From assembly GCF_900113135.1 (NCBI RefSeq), contig NZ_FOOH01000015.1, forward strand, positions 49,277 through 113,276: DNA of 64,000 bases, written 5' to 3'. The stretch comes from Salegentibacter agarivorans. Its GTDB lineage: Bacteria > Bacteroidota > Bacteroidia > Flavobacteriales > Flavobacteriaceae. The notes beneath the pieces are model-generated. The model did not search any database and was not told the origin of the DNA. It saw nothing but the letters and a program-made list of their open reading frames with translations. This document shows positions 18,650-28,299 of this stretch, in pieces. Every line of letters starts with the position of its first letter. Positions within the stretch are counted from its first letter, which is position 1. Position numbers and translations under genes: made by a program.

Positions 18650-19546
18650 ATGGATAAATTAAACGATTGGGGCGCCATCGCGAAAGAATACGCAGAAAAA
18701 TTAATAGATTATCTGCCAACGTTATTAGGAGCACTTGCGCTGCTTATTATTGGGCTTTGGGTAATTGGTCTTATTGTTAAATACTTAGACAAATTATTTA
18801 AAAAGAAAAATTTTGATGAAACCTTAGAAATCTTCACTATAAATGCTGTAAAGTGGGGACTTCGCATCATTCTTTTTGTACTTTTTATTACCCAATTAGG
18901 TGTAGAAAGCGCATCTTTGGTTGCCGCAATTGGTGCGGCCGGTTTAGCCATTGGTCTTGCTATGCAGGGCTCGCTATCTAATCTCGCCGGCGGTGTACTT
19001 CTTATAATATTAAAACCCTTTAAAGTCGGTGACTGGATAGAAGTTCAAGGGGTTTCAGGTACTGTTGTAGAAATTTCCTTATTCTATACCAAATTAGACA
19101 CTTTTGGAAATCAACGTGCAGTAATTCCAAACGGCGAATTAAGCAACGATAATATTATTAATTACAGTCATAATGGTACAAGAAGGGAAACCTTAAGTTT
19201 TGGAATTTCTTACGATGATGATTTGAAAAAGGCTAAGCAGGTACTTAGAGATCTTGTTGAAGAGCAGGAAGATGTGCTTAAAGACCCGCCACCACAAATT
19301 ATTGTAGCTGAACTCGGTGCCGATTCTGTAAACTTTTCAGTTAGATATTTTGCCGAAAACAGTAAATTCTGGGATCTTCACTGGTATATGATTGAAGAAG
19401 GAAAAATTAGACTGGAAGAAGCCGGAATGACAATTCCTTATCCTCAGCGTGATGTTTACCTCTACGACCAAACTAAAATGAATGGTACGATAGAAAAGAA
19501 ATCAGCACAAAAACAGGATAACAACAATTCGAATATCGCCGATTAG
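18650..19546 (+). CDS. Small-conductance mechanosensitive channel (MscS family)
   Basis: 298 aa, close to E. coli MscS (286 aa). Three membrane segments are visible at about residues 19-45, 65-85 and 88-125. The last is the Gly/Ala-rich pore helix (VAAIGAAGLAIGLAMQGSLS), followed by the conserved GGVLLIILKPFKVGDWIE entry to the beta domain. The C-terminal domain is alpha/beta. It should open under membrane tension and release solutes on hypo-osmotic shock. Its stop codon directly abuts the end of tsaB on the other strand, with no spacer. Confidence 0.94.
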   Translation: MDKLNDWGAIAKEYAEKLIDYLPTLLGALALLIIGLWVIGLIVKYLDKLFKKKNFDETLEIFTINAVKWGLRIILFVLFITQLGVESASLVAAIGAAGLAIGLAMQGSLSNLAGGVLLIILKPFKVGDWIEVQGVSGTVVEISLFYTKLDTFGNQRAVIPNGELSNDNIINYSHNGTRRETLSFGISYDDDLKKAKQVLRDLVEEQEDVLKDPPPQIIVAELGADSVNFSVRYFAENSKFWDLHWYMIEEGKIRLEEAGMTIPYPQRDVYLYDQTKMNGTIEKKSAQKQDNNNSNIAD

Positions 19547-20206
19547 TTACCCGGCAATAAAGTCTTTTAAATAATAAGGTTCAAAATAAGCGACATCTTC
19601 GGTGTCGCTTATTTTGTATTTAGCTTCCGCCAAACTGCACATTTCCCGTGCAGAGGGTAATTTATCTGATATAAATTCAGCGTTAGCATGTTTACAAATC
19701 GCTTCAAACTTTTCTACACCGTTTCCTATAAATACCGTTTTATCTTTTTCGAGAAAATCAATAAAAGAATTTTCAGCTAAAACTTCAGCTTTGGTTTCTC
19801 TAATATTCTTCAAATTTTGATCAAAGACTGCTGAATAAACTTCCATTCTACGCGCATCTAACATCGGAATTATATATCCTTTCTCCAGTTTTACCTGCGC
19901 TGCTAAAGAAGCGAGCGTAGCGATAGAAATTAATGGAATATCTAATGAAAAACATAAGCCTTTGGCGGTAGAAACGCCAATTCTAAGTCCGGTGTAAGAA
20001 CCCGGCCCTTTACTTACTGCTATGGCATCAAGATCTGTGACCGTTAAATTATTTTCTTTTAGAATTTCATCTATAAAAACGTGTAACTTCTCGGCGTGCG
20101 AATAATTGTTACTCTTATCTTCTTTAAGCGCAAGTTGAACGCCATCTTTTGAAAGTGCCACAGAGCAGTTTGTAGTAGCGGTTTCTAAGCAAAGTATTAA
20201 TGCCAA
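19547..20206 (-). CDS. tsaB: tRNA threonylcarbamoyladenosine biosynthesis protein TsaB
   Basis: 219 aa. TsaB is the TsaD partner in forming t6A37 on ANN-decoding tRNAs. The N terminus (ALILCLETATTNCSVAL) and the KGPGSYTGLRIGVSTAKGL block are diagnostic of the family. The start is a TTG at 20206: an in-frame TAA lies five codons upstream and no ATG or GTG occurs between it and the conserved N-terminal motif. It follows the efflux adaptor gene by 21 nt and is probably on that transcript's 3' end. Confidence 0.93.
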   Translation of the reverse strand: MALILCLETATTNCSVALSKDGVQLALKEDKSNNYSHAEKLHVFIDEILKENNLTVTDLDAIAVSKGPGSYTGLRIGVSTAKGLCFSLDIPLISIATLASLAAQVKLEKGYIIPMLDARRMEVYSAVFDQNLKNIRETKAEVLAENSFIDFLEKDKTVFIGNGVEKFEAICKHANAEFISDKLPSAREMCSLAEAKYKISDTEDVAYFEPYYLKDFIAG

Positions 20207-20227
20207 ATCTTCAAATTTTTCTTATTC

Positions 20228-21460
20228 CTATTTATTAGTCACCTCAACATCATCACCTTCTTTCAGGCTTTTTGTCACGGTATTATAAGGGCCGGTTATT
20301 ACCGTCTCCCCTTCCTCCAGGCCTTCGGTAATTTCGATATTACTATCGTCCTGGATTCCAGTGGTAACTTTTCTAAGTTCGGCTTTTTCTCCTTCTTTTA
20401 GAAAAACCGCCTCATATTTTTGATCTTCATTTTTACCTGCCGTGGTATCATTTTTAATCACGATAGCACTAATAGGCACTCCAATTATATTGTCTTTTCT
20501 ATTGGTAATTATATCTACAGTAGCTGTCATCCCCGGTCTAAATGGAGAATAATTCTCATCTTTTCCCGCTAAAAGCTCTTTGTAAGATTCTTCTATTATA
20601 CGAACTTTAACTTTAAAATTAGTTACCTGGTCTGTAGTAAGAGCAGCATCAGCCGAGTTAGAAATTTCAGTAACAATTCCGCTGAATTCTTTTCCTAAAT
20701 AGGCATCAACTTCAACAATTGTAGAATCTCCTACCTGTACTTTTACAATATCATTCTCGTTTACATCTACTTCCACTTCCATATTGGTTAGATTGGCCAC
20801 CCTAAGAATTTCGGTACCGGCCATTTGCTGGGTTCCAACAACTCTTTCACCAAGTTCGGCATCAAGTTTTGAAATGGTTCCGCTCATAGGCGCGTAAATA
20901 TTGGTACGTCCAAGGTTATCTGTAGCTTCTTTTACCGTAGCCGCTGTACTTTGCATATTGTAATAAGCAGATTCTTTATTGGCCTGTGCTACTTCATATT
21001 CTGAAACGATCCTGTCCCATTCTGCTTTAGAAATTACACCCTTTTCAAACAAGCTTTTGTTTCGGTTATAGTTAGCTTCAGCTTGTTTTAAACTTGCCTG
21101 GGCTTGCGAATAATTTGCTCTTGAAGTTTCTAATCCTGCCTGGGCTCGATTTACGTTAGATTGGTAAATATCTGGATTTACCCTCACCAATAGATCACCT
21201 TTTTCTACCGCCTGACCTTCAACCACGGGAAGTTCTATTATTTCTCCTGAAACTTCTGAAGAAAGTTTTACTTCAATTTCCGGTTGAATTTTTCCCGTAG
21301 CCGAAACTGTTTCTATAATATCTATAGGTTCTATTTTGGTTATTTCTACTTCTTTAAAATTGCCAGTTTTACCAAACCAACCGGCTTTTTTTCCTACTAT
21401 AAGCAAGACAATAAGCGCGAGAGCAATTCCGATAATTATAAAAAGAGTCTTTTTCTTCAT
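20228..21460 (-). CDS. Periplasmic adaptor (HlyD/MacA-type membrane fusion protein), second of operon
   Basis: 410 aa. An N-terminal membrane anchor (residues 5-25) is followed by a barrel-sandwich/lipoyl half (VSATGKIQPEIEVKLSSEVSGEI), a long alpha-hairpin (residues about 95-175, with FEKGVISKAEWDR), the returning half-motif (IYAPMSGTISKL) and beta-barrel domains. Adaptors of this type bridge a MacB-like inner-membrane transporter to a TolC channel. It lies after the TolC gene (3-nt gap) and is a paralogue of the adaptor at 22966-24084. It may alternate or form hetero-hexamers with it; that is inference. Confidence 0.9.
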   Translation of the reverse strand: MKKKTLFIIIGIALALIVLLIVGKKAGWFGKTGNFKEVEITKIEPIDIIETVSATGKIQPEIEVKLSSEVSGEIIELPVVEGQAVEKGDLLVRVNPDIYQSNVNRAQAGLETSRANYSQAQASLKQAEANYNRNKSLFEKGVISKAEWDRIVSEYEVAQANKESAYYNMQSTAATVKEATDNLGRTNIYAPMSGTISKLDAELGERVVGTQQMAGTEILRVANLTNMEVEVDVNENDIVKVQVGDSTIVEVDAYLGKEFSGIVTEISNSADAALTTDQVTNFKVKVRIIEESYKELLAGKDENYSPFRPGMTATVDIITNRKDNIIGVPISAIVIKNDTTAGKNEDQKYEAVFLKEGEKAELRKVTTGIQDDSNIEITEGLEEGETVITGPYNTVTKSLKEGDDVEVTNK

Positions 21461-21463
21461 GGT

Positions 21464-22903
21464 TTAAAATTTAAGATCGGTCACCGGTACTCCAAAATAT
21501 AATTCAAGTACTTTTAGTTTAAAAATGTAATCGTATTTAGTTCTTAGCACTTCACTTTGTGCATTTTCATATCTCAATTTTGCCTGGCTAAATTCAAAAG
21601 CATTAGAAATTCCCACATCAAAACGTTGTGTAGAATATTCAAAAGCCTGCTCTTGCGCGTTTGCTGCAACCAGGGCCGCTTCGTAAGCTTCAAAAGCTCC
21701 TTCGGCATCTACATAAGCCTGATAAACATTCGCTTCAAGATCTAATTCTGCCTGCTCCAATTCATATTCCGCACGCCTGGCATTTACCTGGCTTCTTCTT
21801 ACCTGGTTCCTGGTGGCAAATCCGCTAAAAATTGGTACACTAACCTGAACCCCGTAAGTCATACCATCGTTGCGTTGTAATTGTTCAAAAAATGGCAGCG
21901 GGCTACCAATTGTAGTAAGCGTATTTGGTGCCACAACAATGTCACCGGTTTCTTCTACCACACCAATCTCGCGGGTAGGATCGTTAGGATCTATTTCTGC
22001 ACCCACTATTCTTCCCTGTCCCGATTCCCTGGTATTATAGTTAAAGAAAGCTCCTACACTTGGGTAGTAAGCTCCTTTGGCAATCTCTACGTCTTTTTGA
22101 GCAAGTTCACGGTTTGCTTCAGCAATTTTAATTTCAGAACGTTCTTCTTTAGCCTGTTCTACTATATCCTCTACTGGATTATCTAGAATTTCGGTTCCAA
22201 AAATATTATAATCTCTTTCTACGATATCAAAATTCTCATAATCTTTAATAAGCAGGGTTTGAGCTAAACTTATAAGAGAAATTCTAATATTGTTTTGGGC
22301 CACAATTATTCGCTGTCTTTCATCGGCATTGGTAGCTTCAATTTCCAAAAGATCTCCCTGCGGTAAAGAACCGGCTTCTACGAGTTCCCTGGTTCTTTCC
22401 ATTTGTTCCTGGGTAACTTCATTTTGCATTCTAAGAATTTCCAGGTTTTGCTTGTTAAAAAGCACCTGTAAATAAGAATCTGCTACAAACAACGTAATAT
22501 CATCTTTCATCCTGTCTAGCGCATACTGGCTGGCAAGTTCAGATATCTTTGAACGTTGCAATTGTTTAAAGTTTCTTAGCCCATCAAAAAGGTTTAGACT
22601 TGCAGTTACTCCTGCAGAAAAGTTTCTGGTGGTTTGCGTTTGTAAAACTCCAGTAGTTACGTTTTGGGTAAGACCCGTATTCCAGGAATTTGTTGCAGAT
22701 GCATTTATATTAGGCAGAAAATTACCAATTGCGTCTCTTCTACCAAGCTCTGCCAACTCCACATCGAGTTCGCTTTGTTTTACTGAAATATTATTTTCCA
22801 GGGCATAATTAACACACTCCTGGAGGGTCCACTTTTTGCCTTCCTGTGCTTTTACCACTAAAGCAGAAAATAAAAATATGATTAGTAAGCTGTATTTTTT
22901 CAT
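21464..22903 (-). CDS. TolC-family outer-membrane efflux channel
   Basis: 479 aa with a signal peptide (cleavage after about residue 19, VKA-QE), then the OEP repeat typical of TolC: WTLQECVNYALENNISVKQSELDVELAELG at the start and a second helical repeat beginning near residue 260. Conserved features are the SLNLFDG and VPIFSGFATRNQV segments that begin strands of each repeat. It forms a trimeric outer-membrane channel and periplasmic tunnel. It sits between the two adaptor genes, 62 nt after one and 3 nt before the other. Confidence 0.94.
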   Translation of the reverse strand: MKKYSLLIIFLFSALVVKAQEGKKWTLQECVNYALENNISVKQSELDVELAELGRRDAIGNFLPNINASATNSWNTGLTQNVTTGVLQTQTTRNFSAGVTASLNLFDGLRNFKQLQRSKISELASQYALDRMKDDITLFVADSYLQVLFNKQNLEILRMQNEVTQEQMERTRELVEAGSLPQGDLLEIEATNADERQRIIVAQNNIRISLISLAQTLLIKDYENFDIVERDYNIFGTEILDNPVEDIVEQAKEERSEIKIAEANRELAQKDVEIAKGAYYPSVGAFFNYNTRESGQGRIVGAEIDPNDPTREIGVVEETGDIVVAPNTLTTIGSPLPFFEQLQRNDGMTYGVQVSVPIFSGFATRNQVRRSQVNARRAEYELEQAELDLEANVYQAYVDAEGAFEAYEAALVAANAQEQAFEYSTQRFDVGISNAFEFSQAKLRYENAQSEVLRTKYDYIFKLKVLELYFGVPVTDLKF

Positions 22904-22965
22904 AATAGGAATTGTAGTTGATGAGTCTATGAAATTCTAAACTTGTTACATTTTGAATTAAAAAT

Positions 22966-24084
22966 CTAATTACCGGCAAACTCCGGACTAGGTTTTACAA
23001 TATTCCAAACCTTAATTTTATCGTCTTTAGAAATGCCATTTATTACCTGAACCTGAATACCATCACTTATTCCTAATTCCAAATCCCGTCTTTCAAATTC
23101 CTGGTCTCCGGTTTGTACTTCTACAAAAGGCTTCTGGCTGTCTGGGTCAAATTGAACAAGTGCTTCTTTAATTGCTAAAACCTCGTCTGCCCGGTCTAAA
23201 ATAATAGAGGCATTTGCACTTAAACCGGCACGAATAAAGGTAGTATCGGCTTTATCTAAAGTTCCTTTTATTTCAAACTGAATGGCTCCGTTTTCGTCTA
23301 CACCTTTTGGTGCTATATAATCTAAAATGGCATTAAAAGTTTTATTTTCTATAGCACCCACAGTTACTTCAAGCGGTAAATCTTCTTTAATTTTCCCCAC
23401 TTCACTTTCATCAACTTTTCCTTCAAAAATCATTTCGTTAACATCGGCAAGCGTGGCTAAGGTAGTACCATCGTTAAAGTTGTTACTTTCAATAACCTGG
23501 TTTCCTACTTTAACCGGAACATCCAGCACCATTCCATCTACAGTAGATCTTATAAGCGTGTTGGCTGCACTACCAATACCGCTTGTGGTACCGGTTTGAA
23601 CAATTTCAAAATTCTGCTCGGCAGAGCGGAAGTTTTGCTGCATCCTTTTAAAATTAGCTTCAGCATTATCAAAATCGTTTTGAGAAATCACCCCTTTTTC
23701 AAACAAAGATTTCTGTCTTTCAAAGGTTTTCTTTTCATTTTCTAAATTGATCCTCGCTGTAGCTACGGCATCTTTCGCACTTTGTAATGAATTTACATTG
23801 GGAATCACCCTAATTTTGGCAATAAGGTCACCCGCCTTCACTTTCTCCCCGGCCTCAATATATATTTCATCTATAATTCCTGAAATATTCGGCTTTATTA
23901 GCACTTCTTCTTTCGGAACAATATTTCCCGTTGCCACCGTTTTCTTCACGATGGTTTCCATTGAAGCCTGCTCGGTTTCATAAACCGTAGGATCTTCCTG
24001 ATTTTTTTGAAACAAATAGTATAACGCCCCTACAAAAACCACGGCGATCAATACTAAAATTGAGATGGTAACTGTTTTTTTCAT
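22966..24084 (-). CDS. Periplasmic adaptor (HlyD/MacA-type membrane fusion protein), first of operon
   Basis: 372 aa: one N-terminal anchor (residues 5-24), a lipoyl-like half (VATGNIVPKEEVLIKPNISG), an alpha-hairpin with FEKGVISQNDFDNAEANF and a returning lipoyl half (IRSTVDGMVLDVPVKVG), then the barrel and membrane-proximal domains. It resembles MacA-type adaptors. The hairpin shares the FEKGVIS motif with the other adaptor of this operon, indicating an old duplication. The gene follows the second permease by 36 nt. Confidence 0.9.
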   Translation of the reverse strand: MKKTVTISILVLIAVVFVGALYYLFQKNQEDPTVYETEQASMETIVKKTVATGNIVPKEEVLIKPNISGIIDEIYIEAGEKVKAGDLIAKIRVIPNVNSLQSAKDAVATARINLENEKKTFERQKSLFEKGVISQNDFDNAEANFKRMQQNFRSAEQNFEIVQTGTTSGIGSAANTLIRSTVDGMVLDVPVKVGNQVIESNNFNDGTTLATLADVNEMIFEGKVDESEVGKIKEDLPLEVTVGAIENKTFNAILDYIAPKGVDENGAIQFEIKGTLDKADTTFIRAGLSANASIILDRADEVLAIKEALVQFDPDSQKPFVEVQTGDQEFERRDLELGISDGIQVQVINGISKDDKIKVWNIVKPSPEFAGN

Positions 24085-24120
24085 TTTTTGATTGAATTTG
24101 TATTCTTTATTTTTTTCTAG

Positions 24121-25386
24121 TTATTCGGTTCTAAGAGCATCTACAGGCTTGATCTTAATTGCGTTTTGCGCCGGAATAAGCCCGGCCAGCAAGCCAGAGC
24201 AAATTAAAATCATTAAAGCAGTAAGTACCACTCCCAGATCTACACTTGGATTGGCAAACATCATTTCTGAAGTATCCATACCGCTTAAGGCATAATTTAT
24301 TGCGGCAATAATTCCGGTGGCAAAAATAATCCCTGCCATTCCTGAAATTATGGTAAGAAAAATAGATTCCATTAAAATTTGCCCCCTAATAGACCAGGGT
24401 GTGGCGCCAAGTGCACGCCTAACCCCAATCTCGTTGGTTCTTTCTTTTACTACAATGAGCATAATATTGCTAATTCCAATTATCCCTGATAGCAGTACTA
24501 AAATCCCTACAAAATAAGCCACTGCTTTTAAGGCTATAAACAAACCGTTTATTTTGTTGAATTCTTCGTATAAATCAAAATTACCTACGGCTCTATCATC
24601 TTCAGGATGAATAGAATGCCTGCTCTTTATGAGATCTAAAACGCTGGATTTTAAGCTGGTAATAGAATTTTCATCTTCGGCAGTGATCGCCATCCAACCT
24701 ACGGTATCTCCCATATTAAAAGCCTGGGAAAAAGCCGTAAAGGGCACATAAATTTCTTTCTGTGCTTCTTCTGAATTTCCACCTCCGCCACCTTTCTTTT
24801 TGTATGTGCCAATTACCATAAAATTTACACCATTAATTTTGAGATAAGTTCCCAGGACTTCTTCCTCCTTTTCGTACAATTCGCGCCTTACCCCTTCACC
24901 AATTATGGCAACTTTACGCTTTTCCTGAATATCCAGATAATTAATAAACCTTCCAGAAGTAACATCCATAGGCTCCTGCTGAATGATTTCGGGATAATCT
25001 CCATACACGTTAAAGGCACCGGTTTGTAAACCGCGAACCACATTGTTATTTCCACCAAATCCCCCTAACTGGTTCCTGGGAGATATAAACCTAAGTCCAG
25101 GTACATTTTCCCGCAAGGCTTCAACATCAGAAGTTTTAAAATTATAGCGCCTGCCTTTGGGAAGGCCTTTATAAGGTTTAGAAGCCGTTTGTGTCCACAT
25201 AAACATAGTATTGGTAGCTATACCTCCAAAACCTTGTTTTACGCCATTTTCAAACCCTTTACCGGCAGCCAGTAAAATAACCAGGATGAAAATTCCCCAC
25301 ATTACCCCAAAAGCCGTAAGTAAAGTTCTAAACCAGTTAGCACTTAAGGCTTCAATTATCTCGTTCCATTTATCCCTGCTAAACAT
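24121..25386 (-). CDS. MacB-type ABC transporter permease (second)
   Basis: 421 aa, a stand-alone permease without fused ATPase. It has one N-terminal membrane helix after MFSRDKWNEIIEALSANW, a large periplasmic MacB_PCD domain (residues about 45-270) and three C-terminal helices of the FtsX domain (residues about 285-415) with the typical KERTNEIGVRRALGATPWSI stretch. MacB-type proteins act as mechanotransmitters and do not carry substrate through the membrane. A Gly-rich loop (KKGGGGGN) lies near residue 200. It is 1 nt from the preceding paralogous permease. Confidence 0.92.
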   Translation of the reverse strand: MFSRDKWNEIIEALSANWFRTLLTAFGVMWGIFILVILLAAGKGFENGVKQGFGGIATNTMFMWTQTASKPYKGLPKGRRYNFKTSDVEALRENVPGLRFISPRNQLGGFGGNNNVVRGLQTGAFNVYGDYPEIIQQEPMDVTSGRFINYLDIQEKRKVAIIGEGVRRELYEKEEEVLGTYLKINGVNFMVIGTYKKKGGGGGNSEEAQKEIYVPFTAFSQAFNMGDTVGWMAITAEDENSITSLKSSVLDLIKSRHSIHPEDDRAVGNFDLYEEFNKINGLFIALKAVAYFVGILVLLSGIIGISNIMLIVVKERTNEIGVRRALGATPWSIRGQILMESIFLTIISGMAGIIFATGIIAAINYALSGMDTSEMMFANPSVDLGVVLTALMILICSGLLAGLIPAQNAIKIKPVDALRTE

Positions 25387-25387
25387 A

Positions 25388-26635
25388 TTATTCGTCTCTT
25401 AATGCTACAATAGGTCTAATTCTCGCGGCTCTCCAAGCAGGGAAAAATCCGGCGATTGCACCGGCCAAAACCAGGATAAAAACGGTAGTAAGGGCTACAT
25501 TGAAATTAACCGAAGGATTGGAAATATACTGGGTTTCTATAAGCGGACCCACAAACTCCAATAGTAACAAACTGGCAATTAAACCTATAAACCCAGCAAT
25601 TGCGGTTACAAAAATAGATTCGTGAAGTACCATTCCAACTATAGAAAGTGGCTCGGCGCCGAGTGCTTTTCTAATTCCAATTTCCCTGGTTCTTTCTTTT
25701 ACAATTATGAGCATAATATTACTTACACCAACAATTCCGGCTATAATAGTACAAATACCAACTCCCCAGAAAAAGAATTTTATCATATCCATAAGATCGA
25801 AGAAACGCTTGGCATTTTCCAGAGAGTTATTAATGCTAATGGCACTTTCATCGTCTGGCGCTATGGTGTGGGTTTCTTTTAACTGATTTTCTATAGCTTC
25901 AGAAAAACGAGTAGAAGCGGCCAGGGCTGCTTCAAAGTTTTCTGCAGGCTCTAAGGTAAAAGCCATATTTGCAATATTATTACCGCCTCCAAAAACACGT
26001 TGTGCGGTAGAAAGTGGCATAAAAACCCTACTTTCTTCTCTTTCCCCACCCGGATCGGTAAAAACACCTATTACTTTAAAATTTACTCCTGAAATTTGAA
26101 CATACTCACCAATGGGATCTTTTTTGTCTTTAAAAAGATCGTTGCGTACTTTATCACCAACAACTACAACTTTTTCGAAATTTTGATGGTCTTTAAAATT
26201 TACAAATCTTCCTTCCACCATCCCACTGTTTTCCAGAAACTGATAATCTGGATAAACACCTTCTACACGATAGGAACCAGATTCTTTTCCAAAATTCACT
26301 ATTCCATTCCAAATTCTGTAGATAGAAGATCTATATTCTAAATCGTCCTGATATTTAACAGCAGTGTAATTGAAGTCTTCATTTTTCATCTGAATTCTTC
26401 TCCCGGGATTCAGGCCTTTATATTCTTTAGATGTCACCCCGGTATAGACATACATTATATTGGCGGCATCTCTTTCAAACTCTTGCGCAATACCATTACG
26501 CATCCCTTCGCCAATTCCAAGAAGAACTACCAAAATAAAGATACCCGAAGCCACTGAAAGCCCGGTTAGAAACGTTCGTAATTTATTTTTACGAATTGTT
26601 TCAAAAATTTCTTCCCAACGTTCAAGATCAAACAT
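25388..26635 (-). CDS. MacB-type ABC transporter permease (first)
   Basis: 415 aa with the same plan as its neighbour: N-terminal helix (TFLTGLSVASGIFILVVLLG), MacB_PCD periplasmic domain, and three C-terminal helices with KERTREIGIRKALGAEPLSI. Together the two permeases probably make a heterodimer energised by one ATPase. The start (26635) overlaps the end of the ATPase gene by 8 nt, implying coupled translation. Confidence 0.92.
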   Translation of the reverse strand: MFDLERWEEIFETIRKNKLRTFLTGLSVASGIFILVVLLGIGEGMRNGIAQEFERDAANIMYVYTGVTSKEYKGLNPGRRIQMKNEDFNYTAVKYQDDLEYRSSIYRIWNGIVNFGKESGSYRVEGVYPDYQFLENSGMVEGRFVNFKDHQNFEKVVVVGDKVRNDLFKDKKDPIGEYVQISGVNFKVIGVFTDPGGEREESRVFMPLSTAQRVFGGGNNIANMAFTLEPAENFEAALAASTRFSEAIENQLKETHTIAPDDESAISINNSLENAKRFFDLMDMIKFFFWGVGICTIIAGIVGVSNIMLIIVKERTREIGIRKALGAEPLSIVGMVLHESIFVTAIAGFIGLIASLLLLEFVGPLIETQYISNPSVNFNVALTTVFILVLAGAIAGFFPAWRAARIRPIVALRDE

Positions 26636-27329
26636 TTTGTAGCGCTCTAACCTGGTTAACGGGGGTGTCCTGTATAATTCTACCGTCTTTTAAATTGACG
26701 ATTCTTTTGGTCATTGCTGCAATATCGGGTTCGTGTGTTACAACAAGTATGGTGCGGCCTTCATCGTTAATTTCCTGAATTAAATTCATCACCTCGTAAG
26801 AGGTTTTTGAATCTAAGGCGCCCGTAGGTTCATCGGCTAAAAGTACTTTTGGATCGCTGGCAAGTGCTCGTGCAATTGCTACACGCTGCTTTTGCCCTCC
26901 AGAAAGTTCATTGGGTAAGTGCCCTGCCCAATCTGCAAGACCTACCTTTTCAAGGTAACTCATTGCCTTATCTATACGTTCACCACGTTTAATTCCCTGG
27001 TAATACAGCGGAAGCGCAACATTATCCAGAGCGTTTTTATAAGAAATAAGGTTGAAGGATTGAAATATGAAACCCAAAAATTTGTTACGGTACCGGGCCG
27101 CTATTTTTTCGTTTAGATTTTTTATAGGAACGCCATCTAAAGTGTAAGAGCCTCCATCGGCTTCATCTAGCATTCCTAAAATATTAAGTAAAGTAGATTT
27201 CCCAGACCCTGAAGATCCCATGATAGAAACGAGTTCCCCTTCAGCAACGCTAAAATTAATTCCTTTTAAAACGTGTAGTGAATTACTACCCATTTTATAG
27301 GATTTATGAAGATCTTTAATTTCTATCAT
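26628..27329 (-). CDS. ABC transporter ATP-binding protein (MacB/LolD type)
   Basis: 233 aa, a complete nucleotide-binding domain. Walker A is GSSGSGKST at residues 38-46, the signature is [15 protein letters not shown] near residue 142, Walker B with catalytic Glu is [11 protein letters not shown], and the switch His is in VVTHEP. Closest in look to the LolD/MacB/FtsE group (opening [14 protein letters not shown] and the insert [14 protein letters not shown]). It is first in a six-gene efflux operon running to 20228. Confidence 0.95.
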   Translation of the reverse strand: MIEIKDLHKSYKMGSNSLHVLKGINFSVAEGELVSIMGSSGSGKSTLLNILGMLDEADGGSYTLDGVPIKNLNEKIAARYRNKFLGFIFQSFNLISYKNALDNVALPLYYQGIKRGERIDKAMSYLEKVGLADWAGHLPNELSGGQKQRVAIARALASDPKVLLADEPTGALDSKTSYEVMNLIQEINDEGRTILVVTHEPDIAAMTKRIVNLKDGRIIQDTPVNQVRALQNV

Positions 27330-27437
27330 CGTAGTGAAAAATTACAGGTTGTTAACTTTTAACTAAAAGTGTCACCCATAAGACTCTACGAAAAGGGAAA
27401 TGTTACATATAATTGAAGAAAATATTTTAAAAGCTGC

Positions 27438-27671
27438 TTATGCCTTTTCAGACTTCTTAGCTTTTTTTCGGGAACGATATATAAAATATCCCAGGCCACC
27501 CACCAACAAATAAGGAAAAGCCATTAGGTAAAGAATCCCGTTATTAATACCTTCAGCAGCACTGGTATCGGTATCGCTTTCTAAAACTGCGCGGCACATA
27601 GAACATTGTGCTTCAGCTAATTCAGGAAGTAGCAGCAAAAAGAAAAAGATAAATAAAAACCTGATTTTCAT
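27438..27671 (-). CDS. Small CxxC membrane protein at the end of the oxidase-assembly genes
   Basis: 77 aa from the ATG at 27671. The frame extends to a TTG at 27692, but the ATG begins a clean signal sequence. Residues 1-22 are a hydrophobic signal, so the mature protein would begin Q-C-S-M-C (C23, C26). A second hydrophobic segment spans about residues 44-65, followed by a basic tail (RSRKKAKKSEKA), placing the CxxC on the periplasmic side. It follows the DUF420 and SCO genes. I recognise the pattern as recurrent in flavobacteria next to oxidase genes but know of no tested function; a copper or redox role is inference. Confidence 0.75.
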   Translation of the reverse strand: MKIRFLFIFFFLLLLPELAEAQCSMCRAVLESDTDTSAAEGINNGILYLMAFPYLLVGGLGYFIYRSRKKAKKSEKA

Positions 27672-27759
27672 AGCAGTAATTTCTAAATGCAAATTTAATA
27701 AATTTTACTATTAAGCTCTCTTTGCAGTTGTTAAGACTTAAACTACTTCAGAAGAAAAA

Positions 27760-28299
27760 TTAATAATACGGAAACATAAAAATATAAACCAAAACCCCTG
27801 TAATTGCAACATAAGACCAGATTGGAAAGGTCCAGCGGGCAATTTTTGCGTGTTTATCATATTCGCCGGTTAAGCCGCGATACATGGTAAAAAGTACCAG
27901 GGGAACAATAATTGCTGAAAGTACTATATGCGTAATTAAAATAAAGAAATAAACAGGACGTAAAATTCCTTCTCCGCCATAAGGCACGGGATCGTTACTA
28001 ATTTTAGAGATCACATAACTCACCAGAAATATGGCTGAAAGTACAAATGCGGTGATCATCACATTTCTATGCAGTTTATATTCCTTAATACTCATAAAGA
28101 AGTAGCCAAGCATTAGTAAAACAGCCGTAGAACCATTTAAAACCGCGTGAAAAAACGGGAAAGTTCCTGTTTGTGCGCCAAAAATATTATAACGCTCTGG
28201 GAGGTACATAAGAATAAGTACCAAAACCGGCATAAGTATAGATAATGCAATTATTACCGGCACCGCAATTTTATCGCTTTTTGTTAGTGCTTTTCTCAC
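27760..28299 (-). CDS. DUF420 family membrane protein
   Basis: 179 aa, four or five membrane segments (about residues 13-33, 46-64, 77-97, 113-133, 152-173) and little soluble sequence; HxxL-type His residues occur in the first half (FFHAVLNGSTAVLL). DUF420 proteins (including B. subtilis CtaM-like proteins) are linked to haem-copper oxidase assembly. The start is GTG at 28299, which overlaps the SCO stop as GTGA. This is translational coupling and supports a joint role in copper-site assembly. Confidence 0.88.
   Translation of the reverse strand: MRKALTKSDKIAVPVIIALSILMPVLVLILMYLPERYNIFGAQTGTFPFFHAVLNGSTAVLLMLGYFFMSIKEYKLHRNVMITAFVLSAIFLVSYVISKISNDPVPYGGEGILRPVYFFILITHIVLSAIIVPLVLFTMYRGLTGEYDKHAKIARWTFPIWSYVAITGVLVYIFMFPYY

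Noticed and set aside
27672..27692. TTG-started extension of the CxxC micro-protein
   Set aside because: The ATG at 27671 directly opens the signal sequence; the extra 7 residues would weaken it.
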